The notes under the pieces: model-generated
Told to the model about the DNA's origin: nothing
Databases searched by the model: none
The model's input: only the letters and a program-made list of their open reading frames with translations
Shown here: in pieces, positions 12,601 to 27,600 of the stretch
Position numbering within the stretch: the stretch's first letter is position 1
Layout of the letters: each line of letters opens with the position of its first letter
Source: Phoronis australis
Lineage: Eukaryota; Phoronida; Phoronidae
Length of the DNA: 64,000 nt
NCBI GenBank assembly: GCA_002633005.1
Contig: NMRA01000168.1
Span: 623,129-687,128 of the forward strand
Direction: 5' to 3'
Position numbers and translations under genes: made by a program

Positions 12601-15600
12601 CTAATTATAAAGTGTTACTAAAAACACCAGTGATTCAAACATTACTCTTTCTCAGAGGGTGAAACAGCGGGTTTCTAAATGCAACGATAAACCGACGTTA
12701 GTCCAATAAACCCTTTTCTTTTTTTCATGGACGAATTTTTTGTTTTTTACGTATGTTTACTCTAGTAAACACTGGAATCAAAGCTAGGAAGCATGGAATC
12801 GCTCACTACCGTGAGAAATTCAATCGTAAAAAGTCGCGGAGAGTGAGGAAAAGAAAAAAAAGTCTTTTCAAATGGTTTTAATCATAAGAAGAACTCCTAT
12901 GGAGTTCCTGAGCAATGAAGAATAGTTACCTTCTAAATCGTCGCCGTGGCAATCTCGATGACCTTGACGTGTAGTACTTAAAAGTGTTGTTGGCATAGGA
13001 AAATATGTAATTCAGTGAAGCGTCCAACTAATTGCCGATTTTCACCATACGTGCTTATTCCGTAGATAGCTTTCACTTATTTATTTGGATACCTATGTTG
13101 ATCTAGACAAATGCAGCATGAACCATTGACATATTACTGGTAAAACGTTTCAACTGGTGTTACAGTTTTAACAAGTCAGCCTGACCTTCATTCATGCTTC
13201 ACAAGGGCGGTGAGCCAACACAACGAATACGCCGACTCCACGACGCCCCCTGGGATGAGCAATGAATGCGGAAACCAACAGGACTTTTACAGCAAGTTCC
13301 AGCCGACCCATACTACCTACACTTTGACATTTGAATTCAAAGTACATGTAGATAATGCTGCGAAACCAAACTACATTCACGCATATCACTTTGGAGTCAC
13401 CGGGGCCTCTGTGCAAGTGCTAACGTTTACAGAAGAAGGTTAGATTCATTTCACGGAAACATGCTAAGTCACATACTAGAAGTATTGAACAGATAATCGC
13501 AGAAACATTGGATGTTATCCACAGTAACACAAGATTAGCGTATACCCGCATGTTAAGCTGCGTCAGTTTGTCACATGTGATTTACATTAAAATTGCACCT
13601 GGGATTTGGTTAGGTTGCGTTCTCTTTACGAGGACTTCGGTAGGTAAATGATAGACGGCGTTAAAGGCCATGTTATCCCTTAGGGCTCGATGCAATGGAT
13701 AGAATCTGATTTTTATACATGTACATCCGACAACTAGGTAACTAAACTCTATTTGAAAGTTACTGGCTTAAGCGTCTCGATCAGGCTGGTATAAAAAATT
13801 GTTGATGTTACGTTATAAATCCTCAACGTGTTGATAATCTTGTTTTAAGGACACGGTGTGCAAGCGATAGAAGTAGCAAGAATGTGACAAGATTGGCAGT
13901 CGCACGGTTGTGTGATATCGCGATTAAATTAAATTTGTCTAATGGTAATATTTTTAAAACCATAACGTCTAAAATCCCCAAGAGTTTATGAATGTCAGAT
14001 AAATGCAACATGAAAACTGGATGCACGTTCATAATTGGCTTCATTAGAGTTACGATAAAATGAGCATATCTTTTTAAAACCATAGCTGTTAATCGTAGCA
14101 TTTTAGATCTAATTTTGATGCCATTGAAGGTGAACACGATTTGCTAAATGGTAAAACGGTAGACCGTTGAAACCTGTTGTGTATTTTGTGTTGCTTGTAA
14201 ACTACTGGGAATGATACCTCCAAAACAATACAATCGAACAAGGTGAAATGCTTTCAATTGATTTTCCATGTGTCAATTTTCTGATGACCAATATTTGCGG
14301 TACATTAAGCAAATTTTTAATTTGCTAGACAGATATGTTTTCAATCCAATAAAAACGAGGTATATCTGAAAATTATACTGGTCTGTCATGTAAGTTGGAA
14401 TAATAAACCTTCGTGTGGTTAGATTTTAATTCACGACGTTCAAGTATTTAAGTTGTATGTGGTATTCATAGACATACTGTTTTGTTCAGGCTCACCAGTC
14501 CACAAAGGGGTAAGAAGACAGTTGGATAGAAACCACTGCACGCACGCCTTTTCAGGAAGTACCATGCAGACATCATCAGTGACATGTAAAGACAGGGTGT
14601 TATTTGAGGGTCCGTATCTGCAGAATGGATACAAGTAAGAGATATTTGTTGGCTGTTGAATTTGGCTGTTATATAATGTCAATTTGATGTACTTGGTGGT
14701 AATGCAAGGGGTCTAATTTGTTTCTCGAAGTAGCAGATACATGTACACTGAGGCCACATCGTTGCTCTGAGCAACCGAGAAATCTTTTATTTACCGCGCA
14801 AATCTTCAGGCTCCTTATCAGATAAATTTTAGGGCCTGCATTTCCCAGAAGTCTGGCGGGGTATATGGTCTTCTCAACGGCGGCATATTGTCGAAGTCGC
14901 AACAACGAACCTCTCAACTCCATTTCGAAATAATCATTTAGAGGCTAGGTGGAATAACGTCACATTTAACTGCGCTTAAAGTTTCACAGAAATGTAACGA
15001 TATTACAAAACATGCTCTAATAAATTGCCAAATAATCCTGGCAAGAAGTTCCCCCATGTGTGTTACAGCCTGGCATAATTCTGTCGTAGTTTGTCTATTA
15101 CGTAGACACAATGCAAAGCAATGAGCCGTTATGGTCGAGAATGGGCTTTGGTACATGTATCGGAATATGGTTCGTCGGTTGCAATCCAGCGTTCAAACTG
15201 GAGGAGAGAGTTGGCTTTCGTCATTATCAACAGAAAATTTAGGTCTCAACGCAACAATCGCCCACGTTTAGCACCAGTCGTTTCTGAAAGGTATAACTCA
15301 GCATCCTTTATGAGCCCTTGTCAATTGTCTTGTCATCGTCCGCGTAAAGGTATAGTCGCCTGCACCTAAACAGGGCAAACGATACCGCTGGCGTCCCTGT
15401 GTGTTCTTTTGCTCTGTGGGTGGCTCTCTGACGACAAACCACGGGTATGAAGACATATGGCTACAATCAAATTGAGCTTAGTCACTGGACCACCTTCACG
15501 CTATTGGTGCATCAACTCGTTCACCAGTTCGGCACCATCTCATTCTGTAACGGGGTTGTTGCATTGGTTCCTGACTCAAGCAGGTAGACGCATTCCAAAT

Positions 15601-18600
15601 GACGTTAACAGTTTATAGTTCTAGAGTACATAGGTGTTAGACAAGGCATTGACTCGGAAAATGGCCATGGTGCGAATGAGGTTATAATGAGTTGGATGAT
15701 AGCTCATCAAAGAACGGCGTTTGCCTAGATGTCATTGACGCAAATGAATAAACACGATGTAGCTAATTCCGGAACCAAGCGATCCTTCGAAGAAAACCAA
15801 GAGAAATTCAGTCAACCCTGTCGCATAAAACGTACGGCGAGCAGTCCACCACGGCGATAGTGGCGACCATGAGATAACGCATCACGTCTGGTAAACAATT
15901 GAACTACTCAGAAGGGCGAGTACCATGTTTGCGGTAAACAGAGACACCTCGAAAGTCCGGTTTTAGTTGTTGTACTGTATGTGAGCAGGCTGCGAACCAG
16001 ATCTTTGCACTAGGTGGATCAGGCTGAATAAGTCGTAACGACCTTAACATGATCACATATTCTAACGTGTTACTGAGAATCTTTATTCAGAGTTATGTTT
16101 TTGTGATGTCAACTGGATTCATGGGCCTTGAGCAAACTATCGGATGATGAACGAGATAAGTCGTTGATAAGATCTTTCTGTATCTAGTTGTTTTCTAAGG
16201 CAATGTCACTACAGTTTAGGAGAGTGGGTACGCCAGATCGTACAGTGTAAAGGAGTAGAATGGCTTGCCATTAATTGTGAGCTAGTGGTGTGCGTTCCTC
16301 ACGTTGGTGTTTCGCGAAATCACAGGAAAGGGTTTGTCATGAGTTCATGCTGTGTATATTCTGAGCGGCGCAGTCCTCATTTGTCATCTAGATATGCCGT
16401 TTCCGTTGGCGTGTAGGTAGACATGCAGCTCAGGCTAAGTAGCATAGATAAAAGAGGTACCAGCACCTGATAATAGGATCGTTTAGAAGGTACTCATTAT
16501 TTACAGACCAGTGCACTTTTGGAGGGTCCCGCCCAAAAATTGAGCTACCTCAAACATTCGAGGTATCACTACAACATTTCAGATGGTTCAGAATATGTCA
16601 CTGGTTACTAAATGACCTATGGCAGATAAATTATAAAGGGGTGGGCCTGCCAAAAAACCCTGACACCTCATTTAAAGAATGCTGTTGAAGTGTTACATTG
16701 ATCACCGAATGACCTATGACAGAAAAATTGCTTTCTGGAAAGGACATAGCAGAAGCTCAAGAATGCCTTCCTACCAAAAGCGCACTCTGGGTATGTCCGC
16801 CAGAAACATGTCACAAGCGTTTTATTTTTCAATTTGTGAGCTACATAACGCATTCGAGAAACCGGTCGGAACTGATTTACAATGAATCGATGAACCAAAA
16901 AAGTCTTCATGATTTAACACTGTTGTATATGCCACTGACCACCAAATAGCATACGACGGAGAATTCACTGAGTTGGCCCAGAAGAAGCTCCCAATTATCT
17001 CATCAATGGAATGTTCCTGAGAATTTGAATTTTGGTTTAAATTTTAGCTAAAGTGATCTAAAATCAACAATTATATCACACTGAGCACCGAATGGCCCAT
17101 TACAGAAAAAACACGTCTAGAAAGGGCCCGCAAGAGATTAAAAATGAGCTTCCTAATTGAGGTTTTTCAACATTCAAAGTACAAGAACAATTCCATGTGA
17201 TTCAGAACATGGAATACGCCAAAATACGCGAGGTGGAGAACGACAAGAATCCTAAAACTACCAACCTTATAATTTTTTTAAATTTTGAAATAAATGACTC
17301 TCCGGTTGAAATCGATGTTAAACAAACAGCTACTATTAGCCGGGACACGAAATTCCTCTCTAGATATTACCGGATAGTATGAATATGTGAAAATGATGAA
17401 TCGCTTTTGGGATGTTGTTGAAAAGATTATCAGACAGATTACCAGACACTTGTGTCGCATCTATTTCTGTGTGACTCTGATATAAAAACGAGCCTGGGCT
17501 AATCACACTGCTAAAACGCTAGATTATCGTAGCCCCGGGGGCTCTTCGCTATCAAAATATGACAAAAAGTAAGGTTGAGTACAGTGAAAACATACCCCGA
17601 TTGTGGAATTTTCTCAGTAAAGTTGTTTCTTCTTCTGCAATTGAAATTTAGTTGACAAGTGCCCGTTTCTCTCCACAGATATATGAACAAACAATTATCG
17701 GTCTTCGGATAGTTAATATAATCAATATGTCAAGAAATCATTTGGCATTGATATCTGAGACAAATATGGTTAGACTAGATGGCGGCATACGATGCCGATC
17801 GGGAATTTCACGGTGCGTAGCCCAGAATGGGAGTGTACACAACAAGTAAATGAAACACTGCGTGCACTCCACTAAGCTTACAAGTAAAGTCAAATTGAAA
17901 AATGTGATATAAAAGCACCAAAATATCAGTTGACGAAGGGAGAAAAACATTTACGTGAGCAGAGACTGGGACCTCAACATTCATTAAAAATGTTGAAAAA
18001 TTTTGATAAGTGGCAGCTAATTTTCGTGCCAAAATGCCTAATAAAGAACCCGAAAAACTCGGTTGTCAAAATCTTAAACAGGTGTAAGTTTTGTGCAAAA
18101 ACTCGTGTCTGTGGGTTACGGAGATCTCGGTTCGTGGATAAGTATGTAATAACTAAAGTCTCGCAATATTTTCGTGCTTGTAACAAGTGTCATTGATCAT
18201 CCAAGATTTGATGTCCATTGGCTTGCAATTACACGCATTATTGATAAGTGTGATATCACAGACTTGACCTCGTGACGCCTCGAATGTTTTTCGGAAGCTT
18301 CGTTTTTGATTTTCTGGGGGAACTTTACAAAGTACAGTTTGTTCGCCATGAGGACTCACTCGGTGCTTAGTGTGGCACGACTGTTAATTTTGAATCAGTT
18401 TTGACCGGTACCTTACGAAGTGGAGACATCGGCGGAGATCAATGTTTGTACATACTGGAGAGTGCTCGTGTGTTTAGATGTTGGTATCTGTTCATCCATC
18501 CTAAGTGCTCTGAGCGGCCATCTAAAACAACGGTGAGGCAAGGTAATGTTCTTCTTTTTCCATGTCAAACTTTCGGCGACTAAGTCAGGAAAACCGTGAA

Positions 18601-21600
18601 CGCGCTCATATACATTGTCCGGGCTCAAAAGAGATGAAAATGAGAATTTTGGTGAATATGAAGAAATTTGAAGATTGAAATTAAACTGATTATTCTTTTA
18701 TGAAAACTACAGGGCATTATGTTTGAAAATCTGTAAGAAACGGATAATGTGTACTAGAAGATATGTCTGTGACAATTTCATAAACGCAGCTTGGAAAAGT
18801 CAAGAAAGGTAGAATATAGGAGATTAAATATTGAATGCACGTAAAGGGGTACAATGCGTGTCATAGACGGATTTAGAGGGGTAGGTTGACTGCAAGAAAA
18901 AACAGCCAGAGTGTGAGGAAATATTGCGTTCCTTAACTAACCCCGGTAATTAGCTGAAACAAGTTTGGGCGTGCGCATGTGGGGTGGCTCGGTCCTATTG
19001 GAAGTGTCACCGCAATCGATTTCCTGTTTTTTATTTTTTATTATATCTTTTTGAGCCGCCCTATATATTAGGGTGCCTTGCGCGGTTCTCCGAGACAAAC
19101 TGTTGCCTCCCCCTACGATATCCTAGGTCTGCCACTGCGTGTACCCTTGCAAGCGCACGTCAGTTCCAAACTTGACACGTGACAAGCTACGCAAGTGAGC
19201 TATCATTCGGGTTAAGTGCTGCATGGCCGTACATCGACTACGTTGCAGTCAAGTCTTTACTACCTGGCGGCTTGTCGCGGTTGACGAGGTGTCGCATCCG
19301 AAATTCTACTCCACCTGGTGACACGCTAGATTATGACGACATGTCCATGTTTTTTGTGACCACTGAAGATTGAAAAAGGCAAACTTCCCGATCACTGACT
19401 TGAATGCCGCTAGCCCTTCCTTACGAGGCTTGTTTGAGTTAAGTAAAAATGTCCCTGCCTTATATAATTTTGTCTCTGGTAAACGTTCTGCAAAATGTGA
19501 GAAATCAACAAGATAGGGCACATATGTCACAGAGACAACTATGCCTTTGTATCTACAGCTGCCGGGAGTCTTTAAAATGACTCCCGGCAGCTTTGTGGCT
19601 ATCAGTTCCGGATCCATGAGAGTGCTAGCAATGTCTTAATAACCATTGCAATACGCTTATTAATTAACCCGATATTTTGTTTCACTGGTACTTCAAATCT
19701 TTGGTATTCGTGAAGTCAAGTTTCTGCGTTAGTACCAACTTAAATTGCATTGAACAGATTGATTATGCATGTCAGATGCACTTCTAAAGAGCAGTTTCAT
19801 TCATTCCTTAAAGATATTGCGTCGACTATCAGGTTGAGGGAGGTGGCTATTTATTGACGAAAAATCTGGAAACAGGCTCAGTCAACTCAACAAGAAAATA
19901 TTTCAAATCCACCCGGACCAACAAAACTGTTTGTATGACATATGACAACGCAGCCCCGAGACATTGTTCGGAAAGCCATAGCTGTGCTCCTGGATCATCT
20001 TACCCTATCGACGTAATCCCACGCATAACTAAAAATCCGGTAATAACAGTGACATTTGGGGGATGGTTAGATTCAATACCAACTTCTGGAAATCATGAGT
20101 TGGCATCCGGCATTGATCATCTAGAATTCACTATATACACAGTAGTTGAAAAGACCCGTTATGTCAACCAAGTCGGCGGTAAAACAGGCATCTCGCACAA
20201 GGCCAACAGGACACAGGGGTCTTGGCAGGTTACACTGCCTTCCCAAGGACTTTACGCTGTATACGTGGACGTAGTTGACAAGGTCGGCAACGTCAAACAC
20301 GCAAGGCGCTTTGTTCTTTTTGATCCAGACTCGACAGTTGAAATTTCACAATCGCACGAGATTGTTGTAAGTACTGCTGATCCAAACACGAACTTTACTT
20401 GGCAAACAACACACGGTCCCTTGACCGTCAACTGGACGAGACGATTCCACAATACTTTCCACGTACACAGCAATATGCTGAAACAAATAGCTTCCAAGTC
20501 TTCCATGGTTGGAATATACGATCAAGGTACAGGTGTGCTGCCAGTGACAGGGACGAATAATGTTGATGGAATTGTAGAGTTCAAGTACTCCATTGTGTTG
20601 ATACCAGACTCGATCAACAACCTTGTAAGTCTCCCCAGTCCTTTGCAGACAGTGATCACGCACGATACAGGCAATGCAATGCAGGACGGCGATAGTTATG
20701 AAATAATGATTCAAGCCAAAGACATAATGGGCAACACTAAAAACGACACCGTGCTTCTCAAAGTCGATTCCACTCCACCAATGATTTCGAGCGTCGGAGT
20801 TACAAATAACGGTCTTCGAGAGCTCTTTGTTCATTTCGAAACTGATTTGTCGACCATGAGATTCGTCTTCAAAGCGATGGATGCTCACAGCGGTTTGCAC
20901 GATGTAAAATGGAAGTTGGGTACATCTCGAGATGCTGCCGATATAAGCGAAGGTTCTCTTCCGGTGAAGTCTGTAAGTTCCCACGTATTTTAGGGCTTGT
21001 TTTGTACAAATATTTAATTCACGTATTGTACTAATTTTTTTTCTACACCTGATACTGATCGTATCCATTTATCGACCTTGTATTTAAAATGAAGGTAATA
21101 TGCTTGGTAGACCTTGTTCTGACTTTTGTTAAGTAGGCTTTATACCTATATTCGACAAAGTAGTGTAAGGCAACAAACTGTCAAGACTGTGAAGACTTCC
21201 GCAACTAGTCATTTTGCCCAATTGCGTTTTAATTTTATGGCGAGTTTTCTGTTTCGAAGGGTCTGAACAAACTGTTGTAATTTAACGATCACTTTAGTTT
21301 TGGAAAATGCGACATTGTCTGCAACCCAACAAAACAAACGCTATAGGAACAAAAGTTGTCTCAATGTTTATTTCGAAAGGCTATGCAAACGGTCGTGTTT
21401 TGATTATTACTTTCCTTTGGTAAAACGTGACAGTTTGTGGTTTGGAAACCGGTTGCATAATTGTGAGACCGCATGCTGGCCTCAATTTTCCCGTACTTTG
21501 AACAAATTGTTCATTATCTAACGGGGTTTGCATTTGGTGGTTTTGCTCACATAAGTGCGTTTGTGTTAACAGCCCTGAGCGCGATTCTGATTCGAATTGT

Positions 21601-24600
21601 TCCAATAAATGTAGCAATAGTTCCCTTGGCATTGCTGTAGGTTAATGGACGTAGGACAGAATGTTTTGTCTTTTAGGTTTGGTCAAAGCCTCATAACCGT
21701 TACGCAAACTGTAACCTATTGCTAGGAATTTTGATTCTGTCGTTACTTTTCATTTTCCCATTAGCACCGCTAGTGTAATATTTGTGGAATTTTGCGTACA
21801 CTAATTTAAGCTGTTGTATTCTTCTAGGCATCAGATAATCGTGAAAATACGTATTGCCCTACAGTCGCCGGTGGGAAATGCGAGTATTTTAACTACTCTA
21901 TTGACCTTAACCACCTAGTTGAGGCAAGAAAACATAAGGGAAATCACAACCGCGAGTACTTCATAACGCTTATTGCAAGGAACAAAGCTCTTTTAGCAAG
22001 TGCGCCGTACTCAGTCAAAATTCTGATAGATGCGTCACCGCCAACCACGGGAGTCGCTCGTGACGGGAAGTTAGACTCCCAACAGGACGTTAATTACCAG
22101 AGTGACATGACACTGTCTGGCATCTGGGATGGCTTTTATGACCACGAAAGTGGAGTTTCATACTACAAATATGCTTTTGCTGAACTCTGCCTCTCGAAAC
22201 AAGAATTAGTCTTAGTTGGTAAAAACTCAACAGTTTCACATGGTACTGGTGTTGCCAAAAAAGATGGCAAATACTACCTAAGTGTTGTAGCATATAACGG
22301 TGCCAACGAACCATCAGAACCTGCGTGCTCTGATGGTGTACAGGTGGACAGCGTACTACCTAAATTCAGAGACATCTATTTGAATGGTTTACGTGTTCAT
22401 GAAGGGATTATTTGCATCAGTGAACGTGAAATTTGGTTTGTTTTTCGTAATTTCACGAGAATGCGATTGTCACCAGTCACTGCATGTCGGATGAAATGTT
22501 CAGACAAAGTGCAGGTCGACATCAATCTCATTCCTGTTATCCCATCACCAACCAATGGATCAGCGATGGACAGTGAGACAAGTGAAGATATGTGTAAGCT
22601 CAGTTCCCTTTACAACGAGTCGTTGCCAAAGTTCATAACTACGGACCACATTCATCTTCACTGGAAAACATCCAATTCGTCACCAATTCACGACTACAGA
22701 ATTGGCGTCAGCAACGACCTCTCCGGAATGAAATCTACGCGTGGGGCAAATTTTTTTACTGAAATATTTTCTGGGCTGGACGAAGGTAACGAAATATCCG
22801 TTCAAATGATTGCCATTAGCGAGTCTGGACTTCACAGCCAGCTCTCATTTGGACCTATTCTGGTGGATGAGACACCCCCTCGGATGGTTGGTACTTTGCA
22901 AGTTGACATGGGCTTCAAACATGACGACCCCATTGTAGTATCCTGGGCTGATGGTTCATTTTACGATGAGGAGTATTCTGACGGCATTGGAGAGTATCAG
23001 ATATCAATTGGTACGTATAATAAACAACAGTTTGCATGAAATCAATCGTTCATATGGTCAGAAGGTCAAACTTGGTGTCTTCTAGATAAAGCTCTGCTAT
23101 GAGTCATGTTAGAAGCAAGCAACACGTATCGCAATCACTAAAAGTGATGGGGGCTGCCAAGCTCACATATAAGTATCATCAAAATTCATAATGTTTTCAG
23201 CTGATCTAATTCTATTTAGGCAAATGTCAAGCTTGCACGTGCAACGTTGTCACTCGTCTAGCTTTTGGGGAAAGTATGAACTTGGTTGCCTGTGTTCAAA
23301 CACGACTGCCATTGCTCCTAAACTCGTGATCGTGATTTCGAGAATACTTGGTTACCGATATTTGGTTCAGAAAAGCAGCACTCTTTAAATTTCAAAGAAC
23401 CAATTCAAATATTCTTGGCAAGCTGATTCCCTACTTCTAACATAAAATTGCCATCAATGCTGACATTCTTCATTTCGACTGGCAAATTACCTGGTTACCA
23501 TGGCAACGGTACTCATTTCAAATTGGCACCCTCTCCCCACTCAGTGTCAAAGTAGGGTCAATGTACTTGTAGGTACTTTGCCCATGGTTGCCATCAAACT
23601 TAAAATTGGTGATTACGGCTGGCTAACTAACAGTCATAGCTCCAAATATCTCATTAAATTCCACTTGACAATATCGAATCAGAGATACATGTATACAGTG
23701 TATTAAGTGGGATTTAAATCTATCCGACGTTACCGGTACTTTCACTCCACACGTCATGGAAAAAATTAGTCGGCAATTTTTTACAATCAACGGTAATGGA
23801 AGATCAAGGTATAAATTACAGAAAACGTATAAAAGAGTCCCTTGAATCTGTTGGTATGCAATCTTCCTTGAACATCAATTTTCGTTTGATGATATCAATA
23901 CCACCATATAAGCGACTGAAATGTGCGTTTTCCAAAGAATGTTCGCTCAGATGTTTCGCATGTAGGCGCATGCGCCTTAAGTTTCACTCAAAGAGGCAAG
24001 TATTTATAATTTGCTTGCGCGTATGCTTTGGACTGGGTACAGTAAGTGTTTGTTTTCTTTATCTGTCTTAGTAATTTTAAGTTAAAAGTGTTCATAAATC
24101 ATCGTTGCCTTCTGTGAAGATGGTAAAAACTATTGAAGTTACTTACTAGAAGACTATAAGCTAGGTACGCATACCGTTTCAAGCCTGCAGTTTAGGCCCC
24201 TGTTCCGGCCGTTAAAACAAGGTGTTACTTCCGGTTCAACAACGGTGGGAAGATCAGTCATGTGAACAAGGGCATGAGCAGCAGGCTCGAAACTTTATGT
24301 GTACCCAACTTGTAGTCTTCTAGTAAGTAACTCCTATCGTTCTTTAGTACTTTTCACTTTTCATGTGAACACACCAATGTCTGCCATTAACAAACGGTTA
24401 ATGCAAGTTTCGCTCTTGTATTGTTTTTTGTTTTTTAATTCCTCCTCTGGTTTACTCAAGTTTTTCACACATAATCGGATGTGCCTCATTCACAATGAAG
24501 GCACAACTTCACTTATAAGTGCAAGTTCCTAACCGTGTACATATACTGTATCAATTTTACCTAATTCCCATTTGATGTAGTCTTCACAGACAACAATGAC

Positions 24601-27600
24601 TGGTTGCAGGAACTGACGAACACAACCAAGCCGTCGCTCATTTCAAAGCGTTTACACCAAAAACCATCTGTTGCCAAGGGAGAGTTGGACTTGAAATCGA
24701 AAAGCGAACTCTTCAGGATGCTGATGATGGATTCGGAAACACCTACACTGTAGCCTTGAAAGTGTTTAACAAAGCAGGGCTTTACAGTGTCTTTAAAGCG
24801 CCTCCATTTCAAATATCGTCAGCTTTACGCCCTACTGCCGGGGTTGTTTATGACATTGGCCCTGACCCTGTAATTGGCACACTGAATGATGTTGATTATG
24901 TAGAGGGGAACAGATTCTGCGTGGCGTGGGCAGGATTCCACACACACAATGACCCTATTCATTACTTTGTTGGTTTGGGAACTTCAGACAACTGCACAGA
25001 CATCATGGATTTTACACCCATTCACAACGCCACTATTTTTGGAGATAACTTTGCATGTTTCTTCCTGCCAAAGATGCCAGACTTCACAAAAACTTATGCA
25101 ACTGTGATGGCAAGCCTTGACCAAGCTCAGTCGCTTCCTGTGACTGTTTCCTCCGACGGTGCGATGGTATTTAGTGGTTCCATAACCCAGATGTCTGTGG
25201 CTGTTTTCGACGGTATCGGTTGCGACGAATCAAGAGTCCTTGAGAGTTTAAACGGGTTTTCCATTCACCCGAAATCAAATTTTTCCTTTAAATTTTCTGG
25301 AATCGTTCCTTTCTTTGGTTCGTATTTCACCATTAAGCTCTCAAGTCATGGAGATCTTTCAAATTTGACGGTGACTCAAAACGGCGAAACAGCTAAGACG
25401 ATGCATTTTTATTCTGACAACTCTACGCACCGCTTGCTTTTTGCTTTCGAGTGGAAAAATCAAGAATACGTCTTCGATGCCGTCAATCACGCAAAAACTA
25501 CTCTGGAGGTGATTTCTGTCGAACTGATGGTATGTCAGATAGACCTTGATTACCAGTCCGATACAACAATGATTTCAGGGTACTGGAATTTTCCCAGAGA
25601 TATTAAAAAACATGTCACACACTACGAAAGCAAAGTGTCGATAGAAGCGTGCTCGCCTTCGTGTGTTAGTGTGGGCGACTTACTGCCTTGGAAAGTACAA
25701 AGGGAGCACAGATGCACTTTCCATGACCTGACCCTCGCTCCCGGAAACAGATACAGATTACACGTTCGCCCGTGTTTCCATCACGTGTGCATGTCAACGT
25801 CAATTTCAAACGGTGTAATTGTTGCCCCAAGCATTCCTACGGCTGGTGATATTTTTACAAATGTCAACTTATCAGGAACTTCCGGTAATTACACAGCGAA
25901 GGTTTCTATCCGCTGGCAAAGTTTTCGAGTAGGTCACGGGACCACGAATGAAGAAGTGATTAGATATGAGTGGACTCTTTCGCCCAGTAACAAAATGAAA
26001 GACGTTGGAAACCATTGGATTGCTGTTTATAATAGAACTCAGGTGAGTCATTAAACATTTGTCGTTTTTACGCGTAATTCAAATTGTTAAAAGACTCATT
26101 CGGCACTCTTGATTCATTCTTTTGTGTTTTAGGACACTGCCAATTTCCACTGGAACCATCACAGGCTACAAATCATGTATGTTCTTCTGAGAGGACAGTC
26201 ACTATCGAATGTTTATGCCGTGGCGGTAAAAAAGATTGAATTTGAATCAGCGACAACTACAGCCCTCGATAAAGCAGTACACGATCTCTCTTATAAAGAC
26301 ATTAAAAGATTTGTTGGAGTAGCGCACGCGTCAAGTGTCCAAACGAAAATGTTGAAAGACCTCCACAGATCGGAACTAGACTTCACAAATATAACGGACA
26401 GCGCCACTGCTCTTCTTACTGGAAAACTTTTCTCTGAATATACGTGGTCTGTGACAACCACTCCAGACCCTTTTATAAACTGTTCCAGTAACCCTTCGTG
26501 TATTGCGTTTCTGAAGAACTCGAAAAACAACGTGTTGATACCAAACATCAAATTATTACATGGCGTCAAATACTTCATATGTGTCCATGCACAGTTCCCA
26601 AGGAAAGCGGTTTTTGACGGCGTAGAGGATACAACAGAAGAACACCTATGCAGCAATGGATTCATAGTTGACACAAACAGTCCTATACCTGGTGAAGTAA
26701 TTGTCACAAACGCAGTTAATGGGTTTTTGACAACTAATGCTTACGTCACGGTAGATTGGAATAGTTTTGTGGATCTGGAAGAGTCTTTGCCAAGTTTGAC
26801 CACCGGCGTGCGTTCGTACTGGTATTCCTTAGGTGCGTTAATTTTTTCATGACATAATTTTTGTTATTTTTTTGTTTTCCCAGTATTGACATGATATTTA
26901 CCCACAGTATGAACCTTGCCAATAGCTCAAGGCCTATACATGTACTTTTGTTTGAGATCAGACGATCATAGTTTCAATTTTTTATGCGTTGTTCCATACA
27001 TGTATATCCGCGGGGTGGGAAAATGGTTCCCCCATTGGGGAAACAATAAGAAAACTTCTGGAACAACAATAGAAAATACGAAGATTTAGAAAAGGAAGAA
27101 GAAGAAGCTTGAAATTTATGACGAAGGTGAATTAAATTTGTGGCGACTGGGAGGAGTGAATTTGACTGTGGGGTTTCAATCTCATACGCCTTCATTTGTT
27201 ACATGTCCATCCCCGAATAACAATGATCACCATCACAATTATCATTACCTTCAACGTACTCATCGTTATCTTAATTATTGTTTATCATTGAATGTCGTTA
27301 CTTTTCGGTCTACTTATAGAACGTTTTATATGATGTACAGGTATTTTGGCATGTGCAGTGATTTTGAGTGACTATGCTCCTTTAACCTAACGATATGACA
27401 CATTTGAAAAGTGTGTTTCCAATTATTGAACTCTGTTCCCATCACTTACAATGTACTTTCTTATACACTTGGCTTTAGGGACCTCTGCAGGAGTTGATAA
27501 CGTCGTACCACTCACACGTAGAGAACAAGAGACACACGTTATGCTCAATAATCTTACATTAGTTGATGGCCAAGAGTATTTTGTTAACGTTCAAGGTAAG

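Larger units (their letters stand above)
14635..19813 (+). other. Intron 7 (5.2 kb)
   Basis: The largest intron of the gene. It holds degenerate repeats at 16595-17115, a 276-nt TIR element at 18862-19137 and a perfect hairpin at 19557-19592. None of its small ORFs show a known domain. Confidence 0.55.

Noticed and set aside
13192-13416. Minus-strand ORF over exon 6
   Set aside because: Shadow of the plus-strand exon, which joins its neighbours in phase.
13823-14137. 104-codon minus-strand ORF in an intron
   Set aside because: No known motif, no splice or promoter context, composition like the surrounding intron.
20346-21068. 240-codon ORF on the minus strand
   Set aside because: It is antisense to exon 8, whose plus-strand frame has FN3-like motifs and in-phase splice sites. 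The minus product has no motif.
26291-26707. 138-codon ORF on the minus strand
   Set aside because: Antisense shadow of exon 11.
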